A stretch of DNA of 64,000 bases from Pseudomonas sp. C1C7 (GTDB taxonomy: Bacteria; Pseudomonadota; Gammaproteobacteria; Pseudomonadales; Pseudomonadaceae). The position numbers and the translations under genes were made by a program. This document shows, in pieces, positions 43,660 through 51,552 of the stretch (the stretch's first letter is position 1; every line of letters starts with the position of its first letter). The DNA lies in contig NZ_JABFMP010000033.1 of NCBI RefSeq assembly GCF_013359595.1, forward strand, positions 1 through 64,000. The letters are read 5' to 3'. The notes beneath the pieces are model-generated. The model was not told the origin of the DNA and made no database searches. It was given only the letters and a program-made list of their open reading frames with translations.

Positions 43660-44559
43660 TCAAAACGGCACGGTCAGTTTCATCCAGTAGGCATTCCCCT
43701 GCGCCCGGTTGCGCACTTGGGTTTCCTGTTCCCATTTGCCGGTGACGAACCATCCCGATTTGCTGGTGTATTTGATCGAAGGACCGATCGCCAGGGAGCG
43801 CCCTTTGTTGTCCTTGATCGTCTCGCCGTTCTGCCGGTCGTCGGTGGTCTGGCGGTAGTAGTAGCCGCCCACACCCAGCACCCAGCCATTGCCCAGGCCC
43901 CAACCCACCGCGTAGTCGACATGAAACTCCTGGCCCGATCGGTAATCGGTGGCGGGGTTTTCGCGGTTGAAGTCGTACATGATCTTGGCGTCGAGGTTCA
44001 GCCCGTTGGGGTCGACGTAGGACATGGCGTAGACCGGTTCGATCACCCAGTAGTTGCGCCCGATGTTGGCCAGATCCCCTCGGTCATAACGACCGGTGGG
44101 TGCGATCATGTCCAGGGCGAGGATGCTGTGGAATTTCTCGCTGTGATGAAACCCCAGCGCCGGCCCGAAGATGATGTCGCCCAGCCCTTGCTTGCTTTGC
44201 GACTGGCCATTCAATTCAACCTTCAGATCCACCAGCGGCACGATCGCATGCAGCGCCACGCTCGCGCCGAACAGCGTGTAGTCACTGACCCATATCAGCC
44301 GTGGTGTGATGGCGTTCGCCCGCACGCGAAAGTCCACCGCAAGTTTCTTGCCATCGTTGCCGCGCAGGTTGTCGGCTTCGTAGTGATTGACGAACAGTTG
44401 CCCGTAGAAACCCGGCGGCGGCATCGCGCCGGACATGTAGTTTTCCGCCCCCAACGGGTAGGAAGTCCCTCCGCCTTCAGTGGCGTGAGCCACCAGCGGC
44501 AAGGCGGTCAATGCTGCGGTCACGATCAGTCTTTTCGTAGTGCAAGTCATGCAGTTCAA
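43660..44559 (-). CDS. SphA/MetA-type outer-membrane protein of the phenol cluster
   Basis: A 299-residue protein with a signal peptide ending VAHATEGGG and alternating beta-strand sequence throughout. It belongs to the family annotated as phenol meta-pathway outer-membrane protein (PF13557): YPLGAENYMSGAMPPPGFYG at the start, LGDIIFGPALGFHHSEKFHS in the middle, and AYWMKLTVPF as the final strand. Such proteins are thought to aid uptake of hydrophobic aromatics. It is the last gene of the dmp operon direction, 74 bases after dmpP. Start could be at MTCTTKR, three codons in. Confidence 0.8.
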   Translation of the reverse strand: MNCMTCTTKRLIVTAALTALPLVAHATEGGGTSYPLGAENYMSGAMPPPGFYGQLFVNHYEADNLRGNDGKKLAVDFRVRANAITPRLIWVSDYTLFGASVALHAIVPLVDLKVELNGQSQSKQGLGDIIFGPALGFHHSEKFHSILALDMIAPTGRYDRGDLANIGRNYWVIEPVYAMSYVDPNGLNLDAKIMYDFNRENPATDYRSGQEFHVDYAVGWGLGNGWVLGVGGYYYRQTTDDRQNGETIKDNKGRSLAIGPSIKYTSKSGWFVTGKWEQETQVRNRAQGNAYWMKLTVPF

Positions 44560-44633
44560 CCTTTATTGTTGTTATCGGTCGGGCACGCCCTGCCCTCTCG
44601 TCACGGGTCGAGAAGGCAGGTTTCAGGGGTAAA

Positions 44634-45695
44634 TCAGATACGTTTGAACAACGCGGAACGCTGGGTCGACTCGCCTCCATCCGCCGCGCTGTAGAAGCGC
44701 TCCATGAAGATGTCGCGTTCGAACAGACGACCCTGCATCAGGCAGGTAATCGCCGAGTCGATCATCACCGGCGGCCCGCACAGGTACGCCTTGCGACTGC
44801 TGAAACGGCCGTCGAAATGCTGCTTGGCCGCGTCATGCACATAGCCCTTGAAGCCGGTCCATTCGCGATCCTCCACCGCCTGGCTGAGCGCCGGGACATA
44901 GGTGAAGTTGGCGTGATCCCGGGCCAGCGCCTCGAACAGCTCGCTGTTGTACAACTCGGCACGATTGCGCGCGCCCTGGAACAGCACGATCTGCCGGCTG
45001 TCACCCGCCTCCAGCAAATCGAGAATCATCGACTGTGGGCTGGACAAGCCCGAGCCGCCGGCGATGAAAATCAGGTCGCCGCTCTGCGAGCCGCGGACGA
45101 AGAACTGCCCGTAGGGTCCCGACAGATCCACCGTATCGCCGACCTTCAATTCATCATGAATCATGCCGGTCGCCAGCCCGCCGTCGACCTTGCGCACATG
45201 CAGTTCGACCTCGTCGGCACGGCTCGGCGGGTTGGCCAGGGAGAAGGCGCGCGTGCCCTCGATGCCGGGCAATTGCAGGTTGATGTACTGCCCCGCCTGG
45301 AAAGCCATCGGCCGGTCGAGCTTGAGGTGTACGCCCTTGATGGTCGGCGACAGGTCCACCAGCGCACTGACCGTCGCGCGGTAGTCCTCGACCGGATGAC
45401 CGAGGAAATCCGGATCGGCATCGATGTCGGCCTCGATCACCATGTCGCTCTGGGGGATCGCGCAGCATGCCAACACCTTGCCTTCGTCACGCTCCATGTC
45501 CATCAGCGCGAAGGACGACGCCGCGCCCAGGTCCGCTTCCCCTTCCAGCACCTGGACCTTGCAAGTGGCGCAGGTGCCATGGCCGCAGGCAAACGGCAGC
45601 CAGACGCCCTGGCGCAACGCGGCCTGGAGAATGGTCTGCCCTTCTTCCACTTCGATCTGCTCGCCAGTGGGTTCGATGGTTACTTGGTAGCTCAT
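44634..45695 (-). CDS. dmpP: Phenol hydroxylase reductase component P5
   Basis: A 353-residue NADH oxidoreductase that feeds electrons to the diiron hydroxylase. A plant-type [2Fe-2S] domain comes first (CGHGTCATC with the fourth Cys in LACCAIP, residues about 37-77), then the FAD-binding RAFSLANPP near 150, and the NAD-binding GGSGLSSPQS near 220. Start MSYQVTIEPTG at 45695 gives exactly the DmpP length; the Met at 45725 adds ten unconserved residues. It starts 10 bases after dmpO ends. Confidence 0.95.
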   Translation of the reverse strand: MSYQVTIEPTGEQIEVEEGQTILQAALRQGVWLPFACGHGTCATCKVQVLEGEADLGAASSFALMDMERDEGKVLACCAIPQSDMVIEADIDADPDFLGHPVEDYRATVSALVDLSPTIKGVHLKLDRPMAFQAGQYINLQLPGIEGTRAFSLANPPSRADEVELHVRKVDGGLATGMIHDELKVGDTVDLSGPYGQFFVRGSQSGDLIFIAGGSGLSSPQSMILDLLEAGDSRQIVLFQGARNRAELYNSELFEALARDHANFTYVPALSQAVEDREWTGFKGYVHDAAKQHFDGRFSSRKAYLCGPPVMIDSAITCLMQGRLFERDIFMERFYSAADGGESTQRSALFKRI

Positions 45696-45705
45696 GACCC
45701 TGTCC

Positions 45706-46065
45706 TCAGTTGAAGCTGCCGGCAATGCCGTTCAAGCCAGGTGTGTTCAGGTGCAGCAGGCTTTTGTGATCGATGCCGTTGGCGATCAGGCTGGCGTTGT
45801 TGTCGGGGCTGAAGGGTTGATCGTTCAGGCGCCACTGCGCCTGACTGAAATCGACCCGCGACGCTTCCGGGTGGCTGGCGATCGAGGGCTTGACCACCTG
45901 CTCGATGAAGGCGCCGAAGGGCATGTCCGGCGGCAGTGGAAAGGTGAAGGGGGCGCAGAACATCAGGTGTTTTTCCCAGCAGAGGTACACCAGTTGCAGG
46001 CCATGGAAATTCGCCTGGTGGTCCAGGGGTTGGGCGTTGTAGGCGCCGATGGCGGTCACGGGCAT
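45706..46065 (-). CDS. dmpO: Phenol hydroxylase P4 subunit
   Basis: A 119-residue small subunit of the phenol hydroxylase oxygenase, with YNAQPLDHQANFHGLQLVYL at the N-terminus and DHKSLLHLNTPGLNGI near the end, as in DmpO/PhlE. It is the gamma component of the (alpha-beta-gamma)2 hydroxylase with DmpN and DmpL. It is separated from dmpN by 116 bases containing a REPIN, the only large gap in this operon. Confidence 0.93.
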   Translation of the reverse strand: MPVTAIGAYNAQPLDHQANFHGLQLVYLCWEKHLMFCAPFTFPLPPDMPFGAFIEQVVKPSIASHPEASRVDFSQAQWRLNDQPFSPDNNASLIANGIDHKSLLHLNTPGLNGIAGSFN

Positions 46066-46085
46066 GGTTGTGTCCTTATTCTTGT

Positions 46086-46160
46086 GGGTTGCACGGTGGA
46101 GCGAGCTGCGGGCGATGGCGGTGTGTCAGGGGCCTTATAGCGAGCAGGCTCGCTCCCACA
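46086..46160. repeat. REPIN inside the dmp operon
   Basis: A diverged left arm (GGTGGAGCGAGCTGCGGGCG) and right arm (GCGAGCAGGCTCGCTCCCAC) flank the usual GGTGTGTCAG spacer. It fills the dmpN-dmpO gap and may modulate read-through or mRNA decay. Confidence 0.75.
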
Positions 46161-46181
46161 AAGGGGATTGCGGTGTCTGGG

Positions 46182-47714
46182 TCAGCCGGCTTTTTTCAGG
46201 TCCGGGTTGCGGACGTTGGGGTGCCAGTCCTGCCAGCGTGAGTGCTCGGTGGAGCCCAGGTACTCGAAGTTGTCCTGGCCGGGGTTGATGTTGTAGTAGT
46301 CGCGCACCACCGACTCGACGTCGCCGCCACCGCAGTTGCCCTGCAGGATCTGGTGCACCGGCAGCCAGGCCTGGATGTACTTGGTCGGCTCGTACTCGAA
46401 GATGTCGCAGCAGCCCTGGGAGCAGAAGTGATAACGCTCGCCCTCGTGCGTCGCGCTGCGATGACTGAGGGTGGTCGGATCATCCGGCTCGCCGAACGAG
46501 AGCGGGATCTGGCAGATCTGGCAGAGCATCGGCAGGGTCGGGTTGTAGAAGCGCTCGCCCTTCTCCTGCAGCGCCCGCCAGTGCTCGTAGCGTGGGCGGT
46601 AGATCTTGTCGAAGGTGTCCGGGTATTTGGACGACAGCCAGTCCAGTTCCTCGTCGGTGGGAATCCAGGTGTGGAAGTTCGTCGCTTGGCTGTACTGGTA
46701 GAAGATCGACCAGGCCTGATGGCTGATGTGATCCTTGCCGATGTTGGCCTCTTCGACGTGCTTGGGCGGACGGATGCCGTAGCGCTCCAGGTCCTTGAAC
46801 AGCGCGCCGCCGGCCTCTTCGAAGTACACGCCCCAGGCTTCGGACCAGGACATGACTTTGTTGGGCAGCATGTAGTCCATCATCATCCCCACCAGCGTCA
46901 GCAGGCGGTAGCCGCGCCAGAACCACTTGTCGATCCAGCGCTGGATGATCGGCACGTTGTCTTCGTGCTGTTCGAGCAGGAACTTGATCACTTCAAGGCC
47001 CAGGGTCATGTGCCGGGCTTCGTCGGACTGCGCCGAGAAACCGAAGGTCACGGTGGCCATGTCGCCGTTGAACGCGGCGCCCGACATGAACGGCACGAAC
47101 AGCAGGTTGGTCAGCACGTATTCGAAGGAGAACGAGATCGCCGTGAGGAATTCGAACGGGCCGGCGGTGCGCGCATCCTCGAAGAACGACTTGGGCACCG
47201 AGAGGAACCACACGCGGTCGTGCATGTGGGCGAAATCATGCAGGCCGTTGAAGTGCTTGTTGTAGTGGCTCATGGCGTGGATCTGGGTCTGCACATGACG
47301 CAGTTCGTCAATGGCCTGCATCTGGCAGGCGACCCGCGCACCGGCACCGCTGAACTGCCGGCCGACCCGGGCAAAACCCTGATAGGCCTGGTACTCGAGT
47401 GGCGTCACGCCGGACAGGAACAGCTTCAGCGCGTTGACATAACGGGCGTCCGAGAGCGTGGTGTGGCCGTTGTTCTGGGAGAACGCATCGAAGATCGCGT
47501 AGAGTTTTTTCTCTTTCTCGGCCTGGTATTTCCAGTAGGTGTCCATGGTCAGGCGGAACGGGTCTTCCCACTTGTCCCAGTCAGTGATCTTGATGCCCTC
47601 GAAACGTTCGTGAGGGTAGATGGCCTCGTGGGTCTGGTAGCTCGGCTCCCAGTCCAGGTCACGGGTCATGCAGCGGTATTTTTCTTTGGCATTGAGGCGT
47701 TTTTTCACGGCCAT
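46182..47714 (-). CDS. dmpN: Phenol hydroxylase large oxygenase subunit P3
   Basis: A 510-residue alpha subunit holding the carboxylate-bridged diiron centre that converts phenol to catechol with O2. The iron-binding Glu/His motifs are DELRHVQTQ near residue 143 and SDEARHMTLG near 235. The C-terminal part has four cysteines in MLCQICQIP and FCSQGCCDI, a putative zinc or structural site also seen in DmpN. Length is close to the known ~515 residues. Confidence 0.96.
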   Translation of the reverse strand: MAVKKRLNAKEKYRCMTRDLDWEPSYQTHEAIYPHERFEGIKITDWDKWEDPFRLTMDTYWKYQAEKEKKLYAIFDAFSQNNGHTTLSDARYVNALKLFLSGVTPLEYQAYQGFARVGRQFSGAGARVACQMQAIDELRHVQTQIHAMSHYNKHFNGLHDFAHMHDRVWFLSVPKSFFEDARTAGPFEFLTAISFSFEYVLTNLLFVPFMSGAAFNGDMATVTFGFSAQSDEARHMTLGLEVIKFLLEQHEDNVPIIQRWIDKWFWRGYRLLTLVGMMMDYMLPNKVMSWSEAWGVYFEEAGGALFKDLERYGIRPPKHVEEANIGKDHISHQAWSIFYQYSQATNFHTWIPTDEELDWLSSKYPDTFDKIYRPRYEHWRALQEKGERFYNPTLPMLCQICQIPLSFGEPDDPTTLSHRSATHEGERYHFCSQGCCDIFEYEPTKYIQAWLPVHQILQGNCGGGDVESVVRDYYNINPGQDNFEYLGSTEHSRWQDWHPNVRNPDLKKAG

Positions 47715-47767
47715 GATGGCGCTCCCGAATTTTTGTTATGGATCGAAGCTGGCGGGTGGGCTGCCGG

Positions 47768-48040
47768 TCAGCTGTTCCAGTACAGGGAAAAGCTGTCGTC
47801 CTCTTCCACGACGTTGCCGCCCAGGGTGATCACGTACATCAGCATTTCCTGGATGTCCCAGGTGCCGCCGGTGAGCTGTTCCACCGTCTCGCGGCGGATG
47901 TCCAGGCGGTCCTGCGCTTCGATGCGGATCATCGACGGCTGGTGCTGGACGCTGGCGTGGGGGTTGTCCTGCACGATCGCGTCGACGATCGAACGGGCGT
48001 AGTCGGTGTCCTGCAGGTTGATGTAAACGAGGGAAGTCAT
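47768..48040 (-). CDS. dmpM: Phenol hydroxylase P2 effector subunit
   Basis: A 90-residue cofactorless coupling protein of the MmoB/DmpM family, which binds the oxygenase and is required for turnover. It starts MTSLVYINLQDTDYARSIVD at 48040, with its ATG overlapping the TGA of dmpL, and ends EEDDSFSLYWNS. The longer open frame to 48469 is a shadow of dmpL. Confidence 0.95.
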   Translation of the reverse strand: MTSLVYINLQDTDYARSIVDAIVQDNPHASVQHQPSMIRIEAQDRLDIRRETVEQLTGGTWDIQEMLMYVITLGGNVVEEDDSFSLYWNS

Positions 48041-49032
48041 GCCTGGGCTCCTGTCAGTCCGATTTTCTTCAGGCGAGCGCTGAATTCGCTGCACACGGCG
48101 TCGAGCGCCGAGGCCTCGAGACCCAGGCCGGCCAGCGGTTGCAGCGCTTCGACGGAACGGGCGCTCCAGTGATCGATCCAGCCCTGTACCAGAGCCTTGT
48201 TCGCCGCGCTTTCGTTGACCACGGTCTTGAGCAGAGCATCGACCCAGCGCTGGCTTTCGGCGAACCACAAGCGCATGAACTCGGTGAGCATGCCGACCTG
48301 GCCGGCGCCGTTGGCGGTCAGTTGTTCGTCGAGCTTGTGGAACAGCAGCGGGTACACCAGGCCGTCGCTGACCAGGTTCTGCGCCACGGTCAGTTCGAAC
48401 CAGTCGCGCACCACCAGGGTGTCCTCGACGTAGCGACGCATGCCCTGCCACGCCGGATCGTTGATCCACTGCTGCTTGGCCTGGGCCAGCAGCAACACGT
48501 CGCCGTCATCGAGCATCAGGCCGATGCGCGACAGGTACTGGGCGATGCCCAGACGGTCCATGGCATGGAACATGTGCATCTGGGTGACGCTGGTGCCGAA
48601 GCCGTCGGCGGCGATGTTGCTGTTGTTCATGTTCGCGCCCATTTCGGCATGGCGCAGGGGCAACAGCAGCTTGCCGATCAGCTGGATATTGCTGGCGGAC
48701 AGGCCGGCGAGCATGTCGCGCTTCTCGCAGAAGGCGTAATCGTGCTCGGCGTTTTCCTGCATCTTGGCCCGGGCCTGGACGTAGGCGCCGTAGTAGTACT
48801 GGCGCGGGTCGCTGACCGTGTACCAGTCCGCCATGACCACCGCGGTGCGGGTCGCGTCGTTGAGCAATTTGTCGGGCTGCCACAGCGGCCGGTAGTGAAA
48901 ATTGGTCGCCGACTCCAGGTCGAAACTGGCTTCCTGATAACGGCTGGCGACCTTGTCGCCAAACCGGCGACGGGTGTGACTGAAGGTGTTGCGGATCGTC
49001 TCGACGGTAGCCGTCTTGATCTCGACACTCAT
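48037..49032 (-). CDS. dmpL: Phenol hydroxylase P1 oxygenase subunit
   Basis: The 331-residue beta subunit of the hydroxylase, structurally like DmpN but without the iron ligands. Family text includes FDLESATNFHYRPLWQPDKL near residue 35 and MGANMNNSNIAADGFGTSV near 133. Its stop overlaps the dmpM start (ATGA), and it follows dmpK by 56 bases. Confidence 0.95.
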   Translation of the reverse strand: MSVEIKTATVETIRNTFSHTRRRFGDKVASRYQEASFDLESATNFHYRPLWQPDKLLNDATRTAVVMADWYTVSDPRQYYYGAYVQARAKMQENAEHDYAFCEKRDMLAGLSASNIQLIGKLLLPLRHAEMGANMNNSNIAADGFGTSVTQMHMFHAMDRLGIAQYLSRIGLMLDDGDVLLLAQAKQQWINDPAWQGMRRYVEDTLVVRDWFELTVAQNLVSDGLVYPLLFHKLDEQLTANGAGQVGMLTEFMRLWFAESQRWVDALLKTVVNESAANKALVQGWIDHWSARSVEALQPLAGLGLEASALDAVCSEFSARLKKIGLTGAQA

Positions 49033-49088
49033 GGAGTGGACTCCTGTGGTTATTGTTCTGTTGGGGCTGCTGTTGGCTCAGGCAAGGT

Positions 49089-49343
49089 TCAGTCGGCGTC
49101 GCGGCCTTCGCCGTAGCGCCACTTGCGCGCATCGGCATCCAGGGCCTCGCACATCTGCGTGTCCATGTGCTGCACCTGGTTGACCTCGCAGAACTGGTCG
49201 AACGCCTTGCGCGGCAGAACCAGCTCGACGAACAGGTCGGGAAAGCCGATGGCGAAATCGAATTCGACGAAGGTGTCGCCAGGTCCGCTGCGTACACGGA
49301 CGTAGCGCGGCATCTGATCGAATGGGCTGGCGGGTTGGCTCAT
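49089..49343 (-). CDS. dmpK: Phenol hydroxylase P0 assembly subunit
   Basis: An 84-residue protein, DmpK/PhlA family, which aids iron insertion or assembly of the oxygenase and inhibits it in excess. PRYVRVRSGPGDTFVEFDFA and ELVLPRKAFDQFCEVNQVQH are visible. It is the first gene of the operon, 35 bases downstream of the -12 element of a sigma-54 promoter. Confidence 0.93.
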   Translation of the reverse strand: MSQPASPFDQMPRYVRVRSGPGDTFVEFDFAIGFPDLFVELVLPRKAFDQFCEVNQVQHMDTQMCEALDADARKWRYGEGRDAD

Positions 49344-49377
49344 GCTCGGGTACTCCCTTGTTCTTGTGAGGGGTACG

Positions 49378-49394
49378 GAGCAACAAGGGTGCCA
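49378..49394 (-). promoter_or_regulatory. Sigma-54 promoter (Po) of the phenol operon
   Basis: Read on the minus strand: CTGGCACCCTTGTTGCTCC, with the invariant GG (-24) and GC (-12) 10 bases apart, matching TGGCAC-N5-TTGC(A/T). The dmpK start lies 35 bases beyond. An AT-rich stretch at 49415-49460 on the upstream side is a possible IHF site. Confidence 0.85.
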
Positions 49395-49514
49395 GCGGTG
49401 AAAACCGGCCCTGAATTAATTTTTTATTCGTTTAAAAACAGATAGTTATTATCTATACGCCGCGAACACTGGCTGCTCGCAAGCCCCTGCAGAACCTCGC
49501 TCCGGCCCTGATGA

Positions 49515-49565
49515 ATTGATCATTTGATCAATCGCCCTCGGCACCTTCGAGCAAATGAATCAATG
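49515..49565. promoter_or_regulatory. DmpR-type upstream activator sites
   Basis: ATTGATCATTTGATCAAT (49515-49532) is a perfect palindrome matching the DmpR/XylR-type UAS style TTGATCAATTGATCAA. A weaker imperfect copy (TTCGAGCAAATGAATCAAT) lies at about 49547-49565. They stand about 120-170 bases upstream of the -24 box. Confidence 0.78.
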
Positions 49566-49759
49566 ACGCGGAGATTGACTTTTCGCTCGGATTCAGGCCG
49601 CTTAGAAAAAGAAAAACGACCATGCCTGCCTGCAAAAAAGGTCGCTTCGACGACGCCCCTGTAACAGGAATGCGTTGGTCGCCAGGATGCGTACAAATCC
49701 GCCACGGCCTGAGCGGAACGCATCTCCACCCCCAAAAAACTACAACAGGGGCGCAGTGA

Positions 49760-51463
49760 ATGATCACCACGTACAAGGCTTCGCAACAGCCGCCATCGCT
49801 CAAGGATCTGAGCGATCAGGTGCGCTTTCTCGGCGGCGAAGGAAAGATCTGGCTGGACGAACAGCGCATGCTGCTGATCCAGGTGTCGATGATGGCGTCG
49901 TTCCGCCGCGAGCTGATCGAGATGCTTGGCGTCGAGCGCGCCAAGGGCTTTTTCCTGCGCCTGGGCTATCAGTCGGGGCTCAAGGATGCGGAGCTGGCGC
50001 GCAAGCTGCGACCCCAAGGCAGCGACGTCGAAATGTTCTTTACCGGCCCGCAACTGCACTCGCTCAAGGGCATGGTCAACGTGCGCCCGCAAGAGATCGA
50101 CATCGATCTTGAGAACGGTCAGTTCTACGCCGACATCGAATGGCAGGACTCCTTCGAGGTGGAAAACTGCCAGACCGAAAACCTGCATTCCGATCAGCCG
50201 GTGTGCTGGATGCTGCTCGGATACGCCATCAGCTACAGCTCGTTTTTCCTCGGTCGGCAGATCATCTACAAGGAGGTCAGTTGCCGGGGTTGCGGCGATG
50301 CCCAGTGCCGGATCATCGGCAAGCCGGCCGAGCAATGGGACGATGCCGAAGAGATCATGCGCTACTTCCAGAGCGACCCGATTATCGATGAACTGCAGGC
50401 CCTGCAGGTGCAGGTGGCGAACATGCGCCAGCGCCTGCAGATCGAGGCCGGCAAGTTCTACGGCATCGGCCAGTCGCCGATCTACCGCCGCACCTGCGCG
50501 CTGATCGACAAGGTGGCCCTGGGCAAGGCGTCGGTGTTGCTGCTGGGCGAGACCGGCGTGGGCAAGGAAGTCATCGCCCGCAGCCTGCACCTGCGCAGCG
50601 AGCGCGCCGGCGGGCCGTTCATTGCGCTGAACTGCGCCGCGATCCCTTCGGACCTGATCGAAGCCGAGCTGTTCGGCGTGGAAAAAGGCGCCTACACCGG
50701 CGCCCAGCAGTCGCGCATGGGACGTTTCGAACGGGCCAACGGCGGTACGCTGTTCCTCGATGAAATCGTCGAACTGACCCCGCGGGCGCAGGCCACATTG
50801 CTGCGGGTTCTGCAGGAGCAGGAGCTGGAACGGGTCGGCGATTCGCAGACGCGCAAGGTCGATGTGCGGGTCATCACCGCCACCCACGAAGACTTGGAAA
50901 ACGCGGTCAAGCAAGGGCGTTTTCGCGCCGACCTGTTCTATCGCCTGAACGTGTTCCCGGTGCGGATTCCGGCCCTGCGCGATCGCCGCGAAGACATCCC
51001 GCTGCTGATCGAACACTTCCTGGAAAAGCTCCACGCCAGCTACAAGAAAAAGACCCTGGGCCTGTCCGACCGTGCCCTGGAGGTGTGCCTGCACTACGAC
51101 TGGCCGGGCAACATCCGCGAGCTGGAAAACCTGATGGAGCGCGGGGTGATCATCACCGACGACAACCAGAGCATCACCGTCGACGCCCTCTTCCCCCACT
51201 CACCGCAAATGGCCGAAAGCATTGGCGTGGCCAGTGACGGGCGGCTGGTCAAATCGACGCCTGTCTGCGGACAGGGCTGGATCGACACGATCATCGACAG
51301 CGGCATCGCGCTGGACTCGGTGGAGGATGCGCTGATTCAGGCGGCGATGGAGCGCAGTCATCAGAACGTCTCTGAGGCGGCGCGGTTGTTGGGTATCACG
51401 CGGCCGGCGTTGGCTTATCGGTTGAAGAAATCGCCGTCGGATTCGAACCCTCCCAAGGCTTGA
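49760..51463 (+). CDS. dmpR: Sigma-54-dependent phenol sensor/activator, DmpR/MopR family
   Basis: A 567-residue activator. An N-terminal XylR-type effector domain (about 15-130) is followed by a V4R zinc/aromatic-binding segment with CRGCGDAQCRIIGKP (about 175-195). Then comes the AAA+ domain with Walker A GETGVGKEV near 263, the sigma-54 contact loop as GAYTGA near 311 (most relatives GAFTGA), and Walker B GGTLFLDEI. A Fis-type helix-turn-helix (VSEAARLLGITRPALAYRLK) sits near 537. Phenol binding relieves inhibition and drives Po of the divergent dmp operon. AGGGG precedes the start. Confidence 0.95.
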   Translation: MITTYKASQQPPSLKDLSDQVRFLGGEGKIWLDEQRMLLIQVSMMASFRRELIEMLGVERAKGFFLRLGYQSGLKDAELARKLRPQGSDVEMFFTGPQLHSLKGMVNVRPQEIDIDLENGQFYADIEWQDSFEVENCQTENLHSDQPVCWMLLGYAISYSSFFLGRQIIYKEVSCRGCGDAQCRIIGKPAEQWDDAEEIMRYFQSDPIIDELQALQVQVANMRQRLQIEAGKFYGIGQSPIYRRTCALIDKVALGKASVLLLGETGVGKEVIARSLHLRSERAGGPFIALNCAAIPSDLIEAELFGVEKGAYTGAQQSRMGRFERANGGTLFLDEIVELTPRAQATLLRVLQEQELERVGDSQTRKVDVRVITATHEDLENAVKQGRFRADLFYRLNVFPVRIPALRDRREDIPLLIEHFLEKLHASYKKKTLGLSDRALEVCLHYDWPGNIRELENLMERGVIITDDNQSITVDALFPHSPQMAESIGVASDGRLVKSTPVCGQGWIDTIIDSGIALDSVEDALIQAAMERSHQNVSEAARLLGITRPALAYRLKKSPSDSNPPKA

Positions 51464-51552
51464 TCATTGCGTGCGCTTGAGGCTTAAGTGAAGGCGTGAG
51501 TGAAGGCAGGATCGATTGCGCCACGCACGCTTTCGATCCTGCCGCCCCTGAG

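Noticed and set aside
47768..48469. dmpM as a 233-residue protein
   Set aside because: The first 143 codons are a shadow of dmpL; the DmpM family starts at 48040.
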